In this document: positions 17,834 to 26,070 of the stretch, piece by piece
How the letters are laid out: each line of letters begins with the position of its first letter
Position numbering within the stretch: the stretch's first letter is position 1
Assembly: GCA_016929525.1 (NCBI GenBank)
Contig: JAFGIP010000111.1
Span: 1-64,000 of the forward strand
DNA length: 64,000 nt
Direction: 5' to 3'
From: Bacteroidales bacterium
GTDB lineage: Bacteria > Bacteroidota > Bacteroidia > Bacteroidales > UBA10428
Translations under genes and position numbers: made by a program
Notes under the pieces: generated by a model
Databases searched by the model: none
Told to the model about the DNA's origin: nothing
The model's input: the letters and a program-made list of their open reading frames with translations, nothing else

Positions 17834-17870
17834 TAACCCTGACAGGGTTTAAATACCCTGCCGGGGTTTA
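17834..17870. repeat. Double palindrome between convergent genes
   Basis: Two adjacent hairpins, AACCCTG-a-CAGGGTT and ACCCTG/CGGGGT, lie within a longer dyad (17834-17870) between the stops of the VOC gene and the DUF4340 gene. It may act as a bidirectional terminator and looks like the CCCTGxCAGGG palindromic repeats common in this phylum. Confidence 0.6.
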
Positions 17871-17887
17871 TTGGAGATGAAATCTTT

Positions 17888-18877
17888 CTATTCTTTAGCT
17901 TCTGCCGGAAGGAATGATTCTTTGGGTTTAAATATTTTTTCGAATAAACCGCTTTCCTTACCACTGAACCATGTACCATTGTTCAGCGATGAGGTTATGG
18001 CAAACATATTTGCTGTATCTGCAGGGCAGGCATCTACCTTTATTGGTCCGGCCATATTTTCTCCTTCGATAGTCAGTGTATACGCAGGTGTCTGCGAAAG
18101 CAGTACCGACTCATCGATAAAATTAGAATTGCTAAGATAGGCAAGTGAATTTATGTATTTTGCTACTGAATTACTATCGGCTTTAAGCCCGTCAATCATC
18201 CAGCCACCATCGTTTTTTGTCAGGCTGAATGATCCTGTTTTTCCTTTGATAGTTAACTGGTTCCAGTTTTCTTTTGAAGAACGTATTATAGTCCTGTTCC
18301 TGAAATCACCTGGCTGACGGTTAAAGGCCATGGCAATAATGCCTTCAACGGCATATACTTCTTTGTCGCCCGCTAACCTGACATAGCTGGTCATGCTTCC
18401 CTGACGCTGCATATATGGATTGGCATTTTTAGGCTGCTGATAGCTGAATTTACCAAGATATACATCAGCAACAATTTTCTTTCCTTCCAATGCCTGTACT
18501 ATTGTTGCAGCAGAGTCGGTAACTTCAAATTCTTTCCACTTATTCTTATCATTTGCTGCAATGCGGGTTGCTCTGAGTGTTACCAGGCTGCTCAGCATAC
18601 CCTTTATTGCCGACGGATCGGCATTATATTCCGAACCTTCAAATTCAACATTCCATCCTTTATCTTTCCTGTTGAGCCTGATAATATCGCCTTTCTGTTT
18701 CGGATAGATTACCAGCGAGTTTACCTTTGCAGTATCAAAATCTGTCAGTTCGCTCTTGAATGTTCTGTTCCTGCTGGCGGTCGACTGACTTTTATTTCGA
18801 ACTACTACAATTACTACCAGAACGAGTAGTATTGCAAAAATAATTGTAAGCCATTTGGTGCTTATTTTACTGAACAT
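17888..18877 (-). CDS. DUF4340 domain protein, last gene of the gld ABC operon
   Basis: The 329-residue protein has one N-terminal membrane segment (residues about 9-25, IIFAILLVLVVIVVV) followed by a large extracytoplasmic part rich in beta structure. The spacing of elements such as NSLVIYPKQKGDIIRLNRKDKGW and YSYQQP-like strands matches DUF4340, a family regularly found next to GldG-like ABC components in many bacteria. Its start overlaps the end of gldG by 11 bp, so the two are translationally coupled. It probably works with the ABC complex at the cell envelope. The molecular function is not known. Confidence 0.8.
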   Translation of the reverse strand: MFSKISTKWLTIIFAILLVLVVIVVVRNKSQSTASRNRTFKSELTDFDTAKVNSLVIYPKQKGDIIRLNRKDKGWNVEFEGSEYNADPSAIKGMLSSLVTLRATRIAANDKNKWKEFEVTDSAATIVQALEGKKIVADVYLGKFSYQQPKNANPYMQRQGSMTSYVRLAGDKEVYAVEGIIAMAFNRQPGDFRNRTIIRSSKENWNQLTIKGKTGSFSLTKNDGGWMIDGLKADSNSVAKYINSLAYLSNSNFIDESVLLSQTPAYTLTIEGENMAGPIKVDACPADTANMFAITSSLNNGTWFSGKESGLFEKIFKPKESFLPAEAKE

Positions 18878-20375
18878 AACCTTCCTCCATTCTTTTTAAT
18901 CTTATAATTCTGTTACGTTGAAATCTGAATATACCATAGGCAATTGCCAATATTACTGGTAATAAGAAATTAAGGTATTTAAGCAGGGTTCTTTTGCTGT
19001 CATCAAGATCTTTAATGGGTCTGGCAGTAACTCCCTGTGTGCGAAGCTCGACAAGACCTGTATCGTCTGATAACCAGTCAATGGAATTAACAAGAAGGTT
19101 CAGGTTATCAGGACTCACCTGGTTTTGTTGTCCCTGTGCAACGGCAAACTCGCCATCGCCAATAACAACCATTTTGGTCGGGATATTTCCTCCGATGTTA
19201 CCTTCAACAGCAGCTGCCAAAATAAGATTCGATAAAGGAAAATCAGCTTCCTCCCATTCCTGCATTATGTTTATATATCCTGCAGATGGTTTGGTACCCG
19301 ATTTTTCAGACGAGAAAACCAGGGGTGTAAATTTAACAGTGCTGTCGCCGTAGAAATTAACAGAGCTGACGAAATTCATTTCAACCTGCTCAAGACCGGA
19401 CGATATAGGGTGATCAGCAAAGTTTCTTACTATAATAAAATAAGGTATGGTTATTTGCATGATATAGCCGGGTTGCGGTTGAATAAATCCCCTTTGGCAA
19501 TTGATATCAACAACAGCATTGTTGTTTATACTGATACCTTTTTCGTTTAACCAGCCTTCAAGCCCGGTATTTATAGTCTTGCTATACTGCTCCTGGTTCA
19601 GGTCGGCATCCGAGCGGTTAATAGCAATAAGTAAACGCCCGCCACTGTTCATAAACTGGTCGAGTTTTACAAGTTCTGACGGAGGAATGGAGTCCTTCGG
19701 ATTAATGATAGCCAGCACACTATACTTATCCAGAATAATGTTGCTGTCGCTTAAATTGACCAGTTCTGTTCTGTGAAGTACGTCGATTGCCTGTTTTGCC
19801 TGCCATATACTGCCAAGGTTTGGCTCTCCGTGTCCCTGTACAAAACCAATAACCGGCTTATCGGTAACTGCCAGTTTTTTTATAGATGATGATAGTTTAT
19901 ATTCCAGTCCGCTGGTAGTTTGTATCATGGGGATAGCTTCGCTTTCTTCATCAAGCTGAACGCTGGCACCCATAAAAGCAATCTGGGCTTTTACCTGGTC
20001 TTTCTCCTGTACCTGGACCTGCATTTGTGCTACCCCTGCATGTTGTGCCTGAGCTTTGATTTTATCGTCTTTAAGGGGATCAAGGAATTCATATGCGATC
20101 ATTCCCTTAGATCGGTTTGAGTATTCAATAAGCATATCCCTGAAATCGCGCTTTACTTGTTCAAGCTGTGGAGGTAAATTTTCAGAAAAGTATGCGGTTA
20201 TGGTTACCGGGTCTTCCAGATTATTAAGCAGATCCTTTGTGGCATCACTAAGTGTGAATCGCTTATCTTCGGTAAAATCAAGCCGCAGGAAGAACTGGTT
20301 CGAAAGATAGTTTAAAAGGATAATCGAACCAATTATTAAAAGTATCGATGCTGATATATTTCTTTTTAAATTCAT
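18867..20375 (-). CDS. gldG: Gliding-motility ABC accessory protein GldG
   Basis: The 502-residue protein has an N-terminal membrane segment (about 9-29), a long extracytoplasmic region with the ABC-auxiliary fold (FTLSDATKDLLNNLEDPVTI and VIGFVQGHGEPN), and a C-terminal membrane segment near 470-490. This is the GldG pattern, a partner of GldA and GldF in the ABC system needed for gliding in Flavobacterium. The full set gldA-gldF-gldG is contiguous with 11-bp gaps. In non-gliding Bacteroidota the same set exists, so motility should not be assumed. Confidence 0.88.
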   Translation of the reverse strand: MNLKRNISASILLIIGSIILLNYLSNQFFLRLDFTEDKRFTLSDATKDLLNNLEDPVTITAYFSENLPPQLEQVKRDFRDMLIEYSNRSKGMIAYEFLDPLKDDKIKAQAQHAGVAQMQVQVQEKDQVKAQIAFMGASVQLDEESEAIPMIQTTSGLEYKLSSSIKKLAVTDKPVIGFVQGHGEPNLGSIWQAKQAIDVLHRTELVNLSDSNIILDKYSVLAIINPKDSIPPSELVKLDQFMNSGGRLLIAINRSDADLNQEQYSKTINTGLEGWLNEKGISINNNAVVDINCQRGFIQPQPGYIMQITIPYFIIVRNFADHPISSGLEQVEMNFVSSVNFYGDSTVKFTPLVFSSEKSGTKPSAGYINIMQEWEEADFPLSNLILAAAVEGNIGGNIPTKMVVIGDGEFAVAQGQQNQVSPDNLNLLVNSIDWLSDDTGLVELRTQGVTARPIKDLDDSKRTLLKYLNFLLPVILAIAYGIFRFQRNRIIRLKRMEEGYVQ

Positions 20376-20386
20376 CTTCTTAAAAT

Positions 20387-21112
20387 TTAATTGGTAATAT
20401 TCCTTTTAGCAATAACCTGTTCGGCACCAAATAAACCGAGTGCAATAATCGACAGAAAATATATCAGGTCTTTGGTGTCGACCACTCCCCTGATAATAGA
20501 TTCATAGTGATTTGAAAGGCTTAAATAGCTCAGAGTGTTTCCTATGAATCCGGGGAAATATTGTGAAATAAATCCAAATAGCAAATGGAAAAATATACCA
20601 ATAAACAAGGCCAGCAGGAATGCAACGATCTGGTTATTTGTGAGACTACTGGCAAATACTCCTATACTGATATATGCTCCGCTCATGAGTATTAGGCCTA
20701 AATAACCCATTATTGTTGCACCATGATCGATAGGGCCAATTTTAGCTACTGTTATATAATAAGGTAATGTCAGAACTAAAGATAAAAGCACCAGGATCAG
20801 GATGGCCAAAAACTTTCCGGATACCAACTGAATATCTGATACAGGTTTTGTTAATATCAGTTCAAGAGTACCATTCCCGCGTTCTTCAGCCAGCAATTTC
20901 ATGGCAAGAGCAGGTATGAAGAAAAAAAGTGACCAATATGCAACTCCGAAAAACTGTTGCAAACTGGCTTCCTGCATCATAAAAACAGTTCGGCCTATAA
21001 TCCATGTAAGCAAACCGGTGAATCCCAGGAATGCTATAATAAAAATATATGCAAGCAGTGAGTCGAAAAACGACTTTAATTCACGTCTTGTTATTATCCA
21101 TATTATTGTCAT
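20387..21112 (-). CDS. gldF: ABC transporter permease GldF
   Basis: A 241-residue membrane protein with six hydrophobic segments, matching the ABC-2 type permease GldF. The segment ELKSFFDSLLAYIF at the start and LAEERGNGTLELILTKPVSDIQLVSGK after the second segment are characteristic. With GldA it forms an ABC exporter-like complex at the inner membrane; GldG supplies the extracytoplasmic part. It sits between gldA and gldG with 11-bp spacers and the same strand. Confidence 0.9.
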   Translation of the reverse strand: MTIIWIITRRELKSFFDSLLAYIFIIAFLGFTGLLTWIIGRTVFMMQEASLQQFFGVAYWSLFFFIPALAMKLLAEERGNGTLELILTKPVSDIQLVSGKFLAILILVLLSLVLTLPYYITVAKIGPIDHGATIMGYLGLILMSGAYISIGVFASSLTNNQIVAFLLALFIGIFFHLLFGFISQYFPGFIGNTLSYLSLSNHYESIIRGVVDTKDLIYFLSIIALGLFGAEQVIAKRNITN

Positions 21113-21123
21113 AATCAGAAATT

Positions 21124-22053
21124 TTAGTTCATTGTAAGTTCACGGAATACATCTTCGAGTTTGGTTTCGGTAGGAGTAAGCTCAGTAAGTATCCATCCTT
21201 TATCAACACATAGTTTAAATACATCTTTTCTAAGCGACATATTTGGTTTGCTTTGCACTTCGAATGTATTTCCACTCTGCGATATAATATCTACAAGATC
21301 TGTGTTTGGGAGTGCCTGTAACGCTTTATATATGGTGTTTTTTTCAGCTTCCTCAATTGTCACCCTCAGAATTTCTTTGTTCTGGGCTTTCTTGCGCAGA
21401 TCACTTGAAGTACCATCAGCTACAATTTTTCCCTTATTGATGATCAGTATCCTGTCGCAGGTAGCTTCAACTTCAGCAAGAATATGCGAGCTAAGGAGAA
21501 CTGTTTTCTCACGGCCGATTTCACGGATAAGTTCCCTTATTTCAATTATCTGGTTTGGATCGAGACCAGATGTAGGTTCATCCAGTACCAGCACCTGGGG
21601 GTCGTGTATAAGTGCCTGAGCAAGACCTACGCGTTGTTTATATCCTCTTGAAAGCTCTCTGATCTTTTTATGCTTTTCTCCTTCAAGCCCGCAGGTTTTT
21701 ACCATTTCCTGTATACGAGGAATTATTTTGGACTTTTCAATACCATGCAATGAAGCAATAAATTTCAGGTGATCAATTACAGGCATGTCCTGATAAAGTG
21801 GATTAGACTCAGGTAGATATCCGATTATTTTTTTAATTTTTTCCGGATATTCATGTATTGAATATCCACCTACTTTGATATCACCTTCGTTAGGACTTAA
21901 ATAGCAGGTAATAGCCCTCATTGTTGTTGACTTACCTGCTCCGTTCGGCCCCAGAAAACCAAGAATTTCCCCTGTCTTGACCTGGAAGGAAACATTATCG
22001 ACGGCTTTCTGATAACCAAATCGTTTCGTGATGTTTTCAACTTGAATATCCAT
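21124..22053 (-). CDS. gldA: ABC transporter ATP-binding protein GldA
   Basis: The 309-residue ATPase has the Walker A motif GPNGAGKST (35-43), the signature LSRGYKQR, Walker B VLVLDEPTSGLD and the switch histidine in LLSSHILAE. The C-terminal 80 residues are the extension typical of GldA-type ATPases. It energises the GldF/GldG complex. It is the promoter-proximal gene of the minus-strand operon gldA-gldF-gldG-DUF4340. Confidence 0.92.
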   Translation of the reverse strand: MDIQVENITKRFGYQKAVDNVSFQVKTGEILGFLGPNGAGKSTTMRAITCYLSPNEGDIKVGGYSIHEYPEKIKKIIGYLPESNPLYQDMPVIDHLKFIASLHGIEKSKIIPRIQEMVKTCGLEGEKHKKIRELSRGYKQRVGLAQALIHDPQVLVLDEPTSGLDPNQIIEIRELIREIGREKTVLLSSHILAEVEATCDRILIINKGKIVADGTSSDLRKKAQNKEILRVTIEEAEKNTIYKALQALPNTDLVDIISQSGNTFEVQSKPNMSLRKDVFKLCVDKGWILTELTPTETKLEDVFRELTMN

Positions 22054-22411
22054 AGACTATTTTATTATTTCTAATCAGGAAGCAAAAAAAATAATTTTAA
22101 CAGTATGTACCCAGCGATTTATGATTTTTTAACAATTGGATTATATTTATTTAAAGCTGACTCAAAATTATTTGTTTTATCTGCATTAAATGATAAAACT
22201 ACAAACCCCAATATTCATTGGTGCATAAAAAATAAATTTTGAAAAATCAGATTTGGTGTTGTTTGGAGTTTTGCTGAATTGATTATCAGATTCTTATTTT
22301 CAGGAAAGTTCTATCCTACCATAATGTTAAATTGATACCATGACCGGATAAATAAAGAATGCAATCCAAAGCGGATTGCATTCTTTAACACGAACTCTGT
22401 TTACATTACAA
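22054..22411. other. Gene-free region between hsp20 and gldA
   Basis: No coding sequence is credible in these 358 bp. They contain the hsp20 terminator (22354-22386) and presumably the gldA promoter close to 22080-22110, where a T-rich stretch ending in TTTG on the minus strand is seen. The rest is AT-rich with no recognised motif. Confidence 0.6.
22354..22386 (-). terminator. Terminator of hsp20
   Basis: A perfect 14-bp stem (22354-22367 with 22373-22386) encloses a five-base loop. It lies 25 bp past the hsp20 stop, and on the minus strand it is followed by a T-rich run. The stem is long and partly AT-rich, so it could also be a terminator for traffic in the opposite direction. Confidence 0.85.
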
Positions 22412-22855
22412 TTAAAAAACTTTAATCTCTTTTACAGGAAATACTTTGGGTTCTGTTTTAGGTACGGATACACTTAAAATACCATTCTTGTGTTTTGCAT
22501 TGATCTTATCAGCATTAACTTTATCTGGTAAAGTAAAAGATCTGCAAAATGAACTGTAACCAAATTCTCTGCGGATGTAATTTTCATTATCCTCCTTATT
22601 TTCTGAATTCTTTTCTGAAGAAATGGTAAGAACACCATCGTTCACTGATACCTTAAAATCTTCTTTGTCTAATCCCGGAGCAGCCAGTTCAATTCTGTAT
22701 TCTTTATCTGTTTCTTCAACATTTACTGCCGGAGTTTTATCACCATTATAATAATTCCAGCTAGATGATTTTGGTAAAAAACTGTCGCTGAATAATTCAT
22801 CAAGTAAGCTGCTTGGTGTCACGTAATTCTTTCTTCTCACAATTGTTGGTAACAT
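22412..22855 (-). CDS. Small heat-shock protein, Hsp20/alpha-crystallin family
   Basis: The 147-residue protein is an ATP-independent holdase chaperone. The alpha-crystallin domain runs from about residue 38 to 135, with PAVNVEETDKEYRIELAAPGL, the conserved KNGILSVSVPK and an IKVF tail near the C-terminus that can dock in oligomers. The ATG at 22855 is preceded by a strong Shine-Dalgarno, unusual in this phylum. The upstream region carries an operator-like dyad and a direct repeat. The gene ends at a strong terminator and appears monocistronic. Confidence 0.93.
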   Translation of the reverse strand: MLPTIVRRKNYVTPSSLLDELFSDSFLPKSSSWNYYNGDKTPAVNVEETDKEYRIELAAPGLDKEDFKVSVNDGVLTISSEKNSENKEDNENYIRREFGYSSFCRSFTLPDKVNADKINAKHKNGILSVSVPKTEPKVFPVKEIKVF

Positions 22856-22862
22856 AATTTTG

Positions 22863-22868
22863 TCCTCC
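22863..22868 (-). promoter_or_regulatory. Canonical Shine-Dalgarno of hsp20
   Basis: On the minus strand the sequence reads GGAGGA seven bases before the ATG. Bacteroidota mRNAs usually lack such a site, so this one stands out against every other gene in the window. Confidence 0.8.
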
Positions 22869-22928
22869 TATTTATTTTGTTTTACATATTCAATTTTAAT
22901 TGGAAGACAATTTTCAATGAATATGCCA

Positions 22929-22941
22929 ATGTAATTTACAT
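22929..22941 (-). promoter_or_regulatory. Operator-like dyad upstream of hsp20
   Basis: ATGTAA-t-TTACAT is a perfect six-base dyad 74 bp upstream of the hsp20 ATG. It is nested within TGCCA (22924-22928) and TGGCA (22949-22953), and the word CATCWTGGCAC occurs twice, at 22944-22954 and 22976-22986, 32 bp apart, about three helical turns. This is the shape of a transcription-factor site. No regulator is identified. Confidence 0.5.
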
Positions 22942-23075
22942 GACATCATGGCACCATTATTTAGATTAATTACGTCATCTTGGCACTACAATAAATTATA
23001 TAAAATAAAAACGTCTCGGGTTAAGACCTACTGTGCTTTAATTCTTAAGGAATTATGTATCTTGTCTGAGCTCTT

Positions 23076-23921
23076 CTATTTTGAATTGCTGTTAAACTCA
23101 ACCGGAAAAGGTTTAGTAGCTTCACCGGTATACAGGCTTATGTGTGGGAAAGGTATTTCAATACCTTCTTCTCTGAAAGCATTAAGAATTTCCTGCATTA
23201 TGCTGTTTCGCAAAGTAACATAGTTCGATTTCTCAAACCATAAACCATAAAGTATATTAATGCTGCTGTCACCATAATTTTTTATGAGTATCAGTGGTTC
23301 GGGTTCATCAAGGCAGTTTGGATTTTCAGTCGCAAGTTTCTTAAGCACATTTATCACTTTTCCCAAATCTTCTTTATATGCAACACCAATATCAATATCC
23401 ATACGTCGGATAGGGAACCTTGTTATGTTGGTTACTTCCGTACTTATAAGCGTTTGATTTGGTATTCGTATTAACAGGTTATCGAGAGTTTTTAATTTTA
23501 AGGAAAGCAGATCAATTGAATAAACGACTCCCATTTTATCGCCAACACGGATCAGATCGCCAATCTCATATGATTTTTCAGAGATTATAAAAAGGCCACT
23601 AATAATATTTCCAATACTGGTTTGTGATGCAAAACCGATTATAACACCAACTACACCTGCAGCACCCAGGATGGCACCAACCTTAACATTTAATTCTTTC
23701 AGAATAAGTAATATTATTATACTAAATCCTGTGTAAAGGATTGTTTTACTCAAGATCATTCTTGATTGTTGCTTCAGGTTTTTCCAGAATAATCTTCTTA
23801 CAACAAGCATCACTAGTTGCAGTAAAGCATATCCGAATACAATAATCAGGATAATGTTCCTGATTTTTAAAAGAGTTGGTTCTTCAACATATTGCTTCAA
23901 CTGTTCAAGCATAATTTTCAT
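23076..23921 (-). CDS. MscS-type mechanosensitive channel
   Basis: The 281-residue protein has three N-terminal membrane segments (about 18-40, 60-80, 85-110). The third is the glycine/alanine-rich pore helix GAAGVVGVIIGFASQTSIGNIISG, and the following beta domain carries YEIGDLIRVGDKMGVV and IRIPNQTLI. These are the signatures of small MscS channels, which release solutes on osmotic downshock. It lies just after a DUF432 gene and a CorA transporter gene on the same strand, with only 8 bp separating it from the DUF432 stop. The set is probably co-expressed. Confidence 0.93.
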   Translation of the reverse strand: MKIMLEQLKQYVEEPTLLKIRNIILIIVFGYALLQLVMLVVRRLFWKNLKQQSRMILSKTILYTGFSIIILLILKELNVKVGAILGAAGVVGVIIGFASQTSIGNIISGLFIISEKSYEIGDLIRVGDKMGVVYSIDLLSLKLKTLDNLLIRIPNQTLISTEVTNITRFPIRRMDIDIGVAYKEDLGKVINVLKKLATENPNCLDEPEPLILIKNYGDSSINILYGLWFEKSNYVTLRNSIMQEILNAFREEGIEIPFPHISLYTGEATKPFPVEFNSNSK

Positions 23922-23929
23922 AATTTAGT

Positions 23930-24703
23930 TTAATACTGTGCAATAGATTTAATGATATAGAAACTTTTTTTAATAAGGTTTTTGCTGGGTAGTATTCTTG
24001 GCGAATTAATTTGTTTAAGATTCTCATCCAGTTTGGGGTTGCCAGCACCAATTTGTACTTCGCTCGATTGATCATCGCCCTTATGTTTAAGTAATACTTC
24101 ACTGGTGCATAAAATATTATCGCCTTTGTAAAGAGTAAGCAGTTCTGCTTCAATAGCCAGCCTGTCGAAATTTAAAACCGTCGTAGATTCATTTCTGATC
24201 TTAACAGGGCAAAGAGCTTCGAAATTTAATACTGATTTTAAGTCGATCTTATGGATAATGTCATCCATCAGAGAATAAGCAAGCAATCCATTGTCTGGTT
24301 CACCAAACCAGGTTGAAGACATTTTTACCGATGGAAATTCCATAATCAGGTTCTCCGGTTTATTCGCAGATGAATACAGCTGAATCCATACGGGAATTTT
24401 TATGAAGAAATCGAAACTGGTTTTTGGAAGTACTTTTAATGTATGTTTTGGTCTTACAATTATCGACCGATCGGGAAGTGCCGGCAGGATAAGTATGCTT
24501 GTATGTTTATCAGCGACATAATGGTCCCATTCCAGGTCTTCAGATAATGAATCGACAAACTGCACACTTTCTGAATCTTTCTCATCGGAAACAGACTTTG
24601 TAACTATTTGCCATGTCTGATCAAGTTTGTTTATCCAAAATTTTGTATTACCTGCTTTTGAGGTAAGAATTTTATCAACTTCAAATTTATATTTCGTCCA
24701 CAT
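23930..24703 (-). CDS. DUF432 domain protein between CorA and MscS
   Basis: I place the start at the ATG at 24703 (protein beginning MWTKYKFEV, 257 residues) because a longer reading would overlap the corA gene. Elements such as LILPALPDRSIIVRPKHTLKVLP, KIPVWIQLYSS and STWFGEPDNGLLAYSL match my recollection of DUF432, a family often encoded next to mechanosensitive channels. No signal peptide or membrane segment is seen, so it is likely a cytosolic or peripheral partner. It lies between CorA and MscS genes with short gaps. The function is unknown. Confidence 0.75.
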   Translation of the reverse strand: MWTKYKFEVDKILTSKAGNTKFWINKLDQTWQIVTKSVSDEKDSESVQFVDSLSEDLEWDHYVADKHTSILILPALPDRSIIVRPKHTLKVLPKTSFDFFIKIPVWIQLYSSANKPENLIMEFPSVKMSSTWFGEPDNGLLAYSLMDDIIHKIDLKSVLNFEALCPVKIRNESTTVLNFDRLAIEAELLTLYKGDNILCTSEVLLKHKGDDQSSEVQIGAGNPKLDENLKQINSPRILPSKNLIKKSFYIIKSIAQY

Positions 24704-24749
24704 AATAAGTTTTATTTCTGTTTGATTAAAAATAGAGGTAAAAATTCGT

Positions 24750-25814
24750 TCAGAGCCATTTTTTTCTTTTAAATATGAAAAGTAGTCCAAATCCAAGTGA
24801 CAGAAGAATTAACCATAAAATTGGATAGGAATATTTGAATTTAAGTTCGGGCATGTATTCGAAATTCATTCCATATATACCGGCAATGAAGGTTAGCGGT
24901 ATAAAAATAGCAGCAAATATTGTAAACACCTTCATAATCTCATTCCCACGGTTACTAATAGTGGTATTGTATATTGCTAGACTATCGGCTAAAAGTGTAC
25001 TGTATATTTCTACACTTTCAACTGCCTGGGTAGTTAAATCGAGTATATCTCTAAGGTATAATTTAGTCTGTTTATCGACAAATATTGTATCTGATTTATG
25101 CCAAAGCAGTAACATTTCTTTAACCGGCAATATGTTTTTCCGCAGAAGGTTAAGTTCAACTTTTAGATTATAAATTTCATTAACAAGACTTTCTTTAATT
25201 TCGCTCAATACTCGTTCACCCATATCTTCTATTTTTTCACCAAGAGTACCAATTGTGATAAGGTAGTTATCTATAATTGAATCAAGAATAATATAAGCCA
25301 GATAGTCAGGCCCTGATGTGCGCACCTTACCCTTGCTCTTTCTTATTCTTTCTCTGATACCCTCAAAATGTTTTGCTACGGCTTCCTGGAAGGTAATAAC
25401 ATAATTCCTGCCCAGAATTATTGATATTTGTTCAGTATTAACTTTACCTGTGCTATTGTCAAAATTTAAGATTTTAACGAGGAAATCCAGATTTTCATCG
25501 CCCTCTTCAAATTTCGGTCGGTTGTCTGTATTGAGTATATCTTCCAGAAGGATGTTACTAATATTAAATTCGCTACCAATTTTATTTATAATCTCAGAAT
25601 CGTGTAATCCGTAAACATTTAACCAGTGAACTTCCGAATCACTTCTCAGTCTGCTCAAATCATCAAGTTTAAAGTCGTGGATTTCATTTAACTTATCTTT
25701 GTTGTACGACATATAAGTAATTCTGGGGGTTTCCTCTTTAATATTACCGATAAAGATCAGTGAACCGGGAGCCTGATCTTTTGCTTTTGATCTGTCTTTA
25801 AAAAAACGAGCCAT
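24750..25814 (-). CDS. corA: CorA-family magnesium/cobalt transporter
   Basis: The 354-residue protein has the CorA layout: a large N-terminal cytoplasmic domain, a long helical segment, and two C-terminal membrane helices. The signature YGMNF follows the first helix (IFIPLTFIAGIYGMNFEYMP), which defines the selectivity filter of the pentameric channel. The second helix (WLILLSLGFGLLFIF) ends in a basic KRKKWL tail. It imports Mg2+ (and can carry Co2+). It is the first gene of a minus-strand set with DUF432 and MscS. Confidence 0.94.
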   Translation of the reverse strand: MARFFKDRSKAKDQAPGSLIFIGNIKEETPRITYMSYNKDKLNEIHDFKLDDLSRLRSDSEVHWLNVYGLHDSEIINKIGSEFNISNILLEDILNTDNRPKFEEGDENLDFLVKILNFDNSTGKVNTEQISIILGRNYVITFQEAVAKHFEGIRERIRKSKGKVRTSGPDYLAYIILDSIIDNYLITIGTLGEKIEDMGERVLSEIKESLVNEIYNLKVELNLLRKNILPVKEMLLLWHKSDTIFVDKQTKLYLRDILDLTTQAVESVEIYSTLLADSLAIYNTTISNRGNEIMKVFTIFAAIFIPLTFIAGIYGMNFEYMPELKFKYSYPILWLILLSLGFGLLFIFKRKKWL

Positions 25815-25850
25815 GTGTTTTTAATTTGTTTGTGTATTTATTTGCTGATT

Positions 25851-25990
25851 CTTCATTCCTGACGAAGAGTAGCGAACCTGCCTACATCGCTTTCGCCTAA
25901 GATTCAGCTGAGCGGCAGGCAGGGATCAGGAATCCATATTCATTGGAAACTTTAAAATAGATTCCGGCTCTGCATTTCATTTCGGTCGGA
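25851..25990. repeat. Intergenic imperfect palindromic repeat
   Basis: The corA-cysM gap holds GC-richer interrupted palindromes: CATTCCTG...CAGGAATCC (25855 and 25926 regions), GCCTAC/GGCAGGC words, and CGGCTC...GGTCGGAATGA. The style matches intergenic repeats of Bacteroidota and shares words with 6114-6155. No ORF or terminator is evident. Confidence 0.45.
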
Positions 25991-26070
25991 ATGATTAAAA
26001 TGAGCTAATAATTTGTAAAAGTAAATTTATAAAAAAGAAGTCACTCGTGTAATTTACAATTGAATTGATC

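Noticed and set aside
17871-18140. Plus-strand ORF of 89 codons opposite the DUF4340 gene
   Set aside because: It lies antisense to a clear family gene and has no own signals; it starts in the double palindrome.
22944-22986. TGGCAC words as sigma-54 promoters
   Set aside because: No GC-containing -12 element (TTGCA) is found at the required spacing on either strand.
24703-24796. Longer N-terminus of the DUF432 protein
   Set aside because: It overlaps the corA C-terminus and lacks family similarity; the ATG at 24703 is sufficient.
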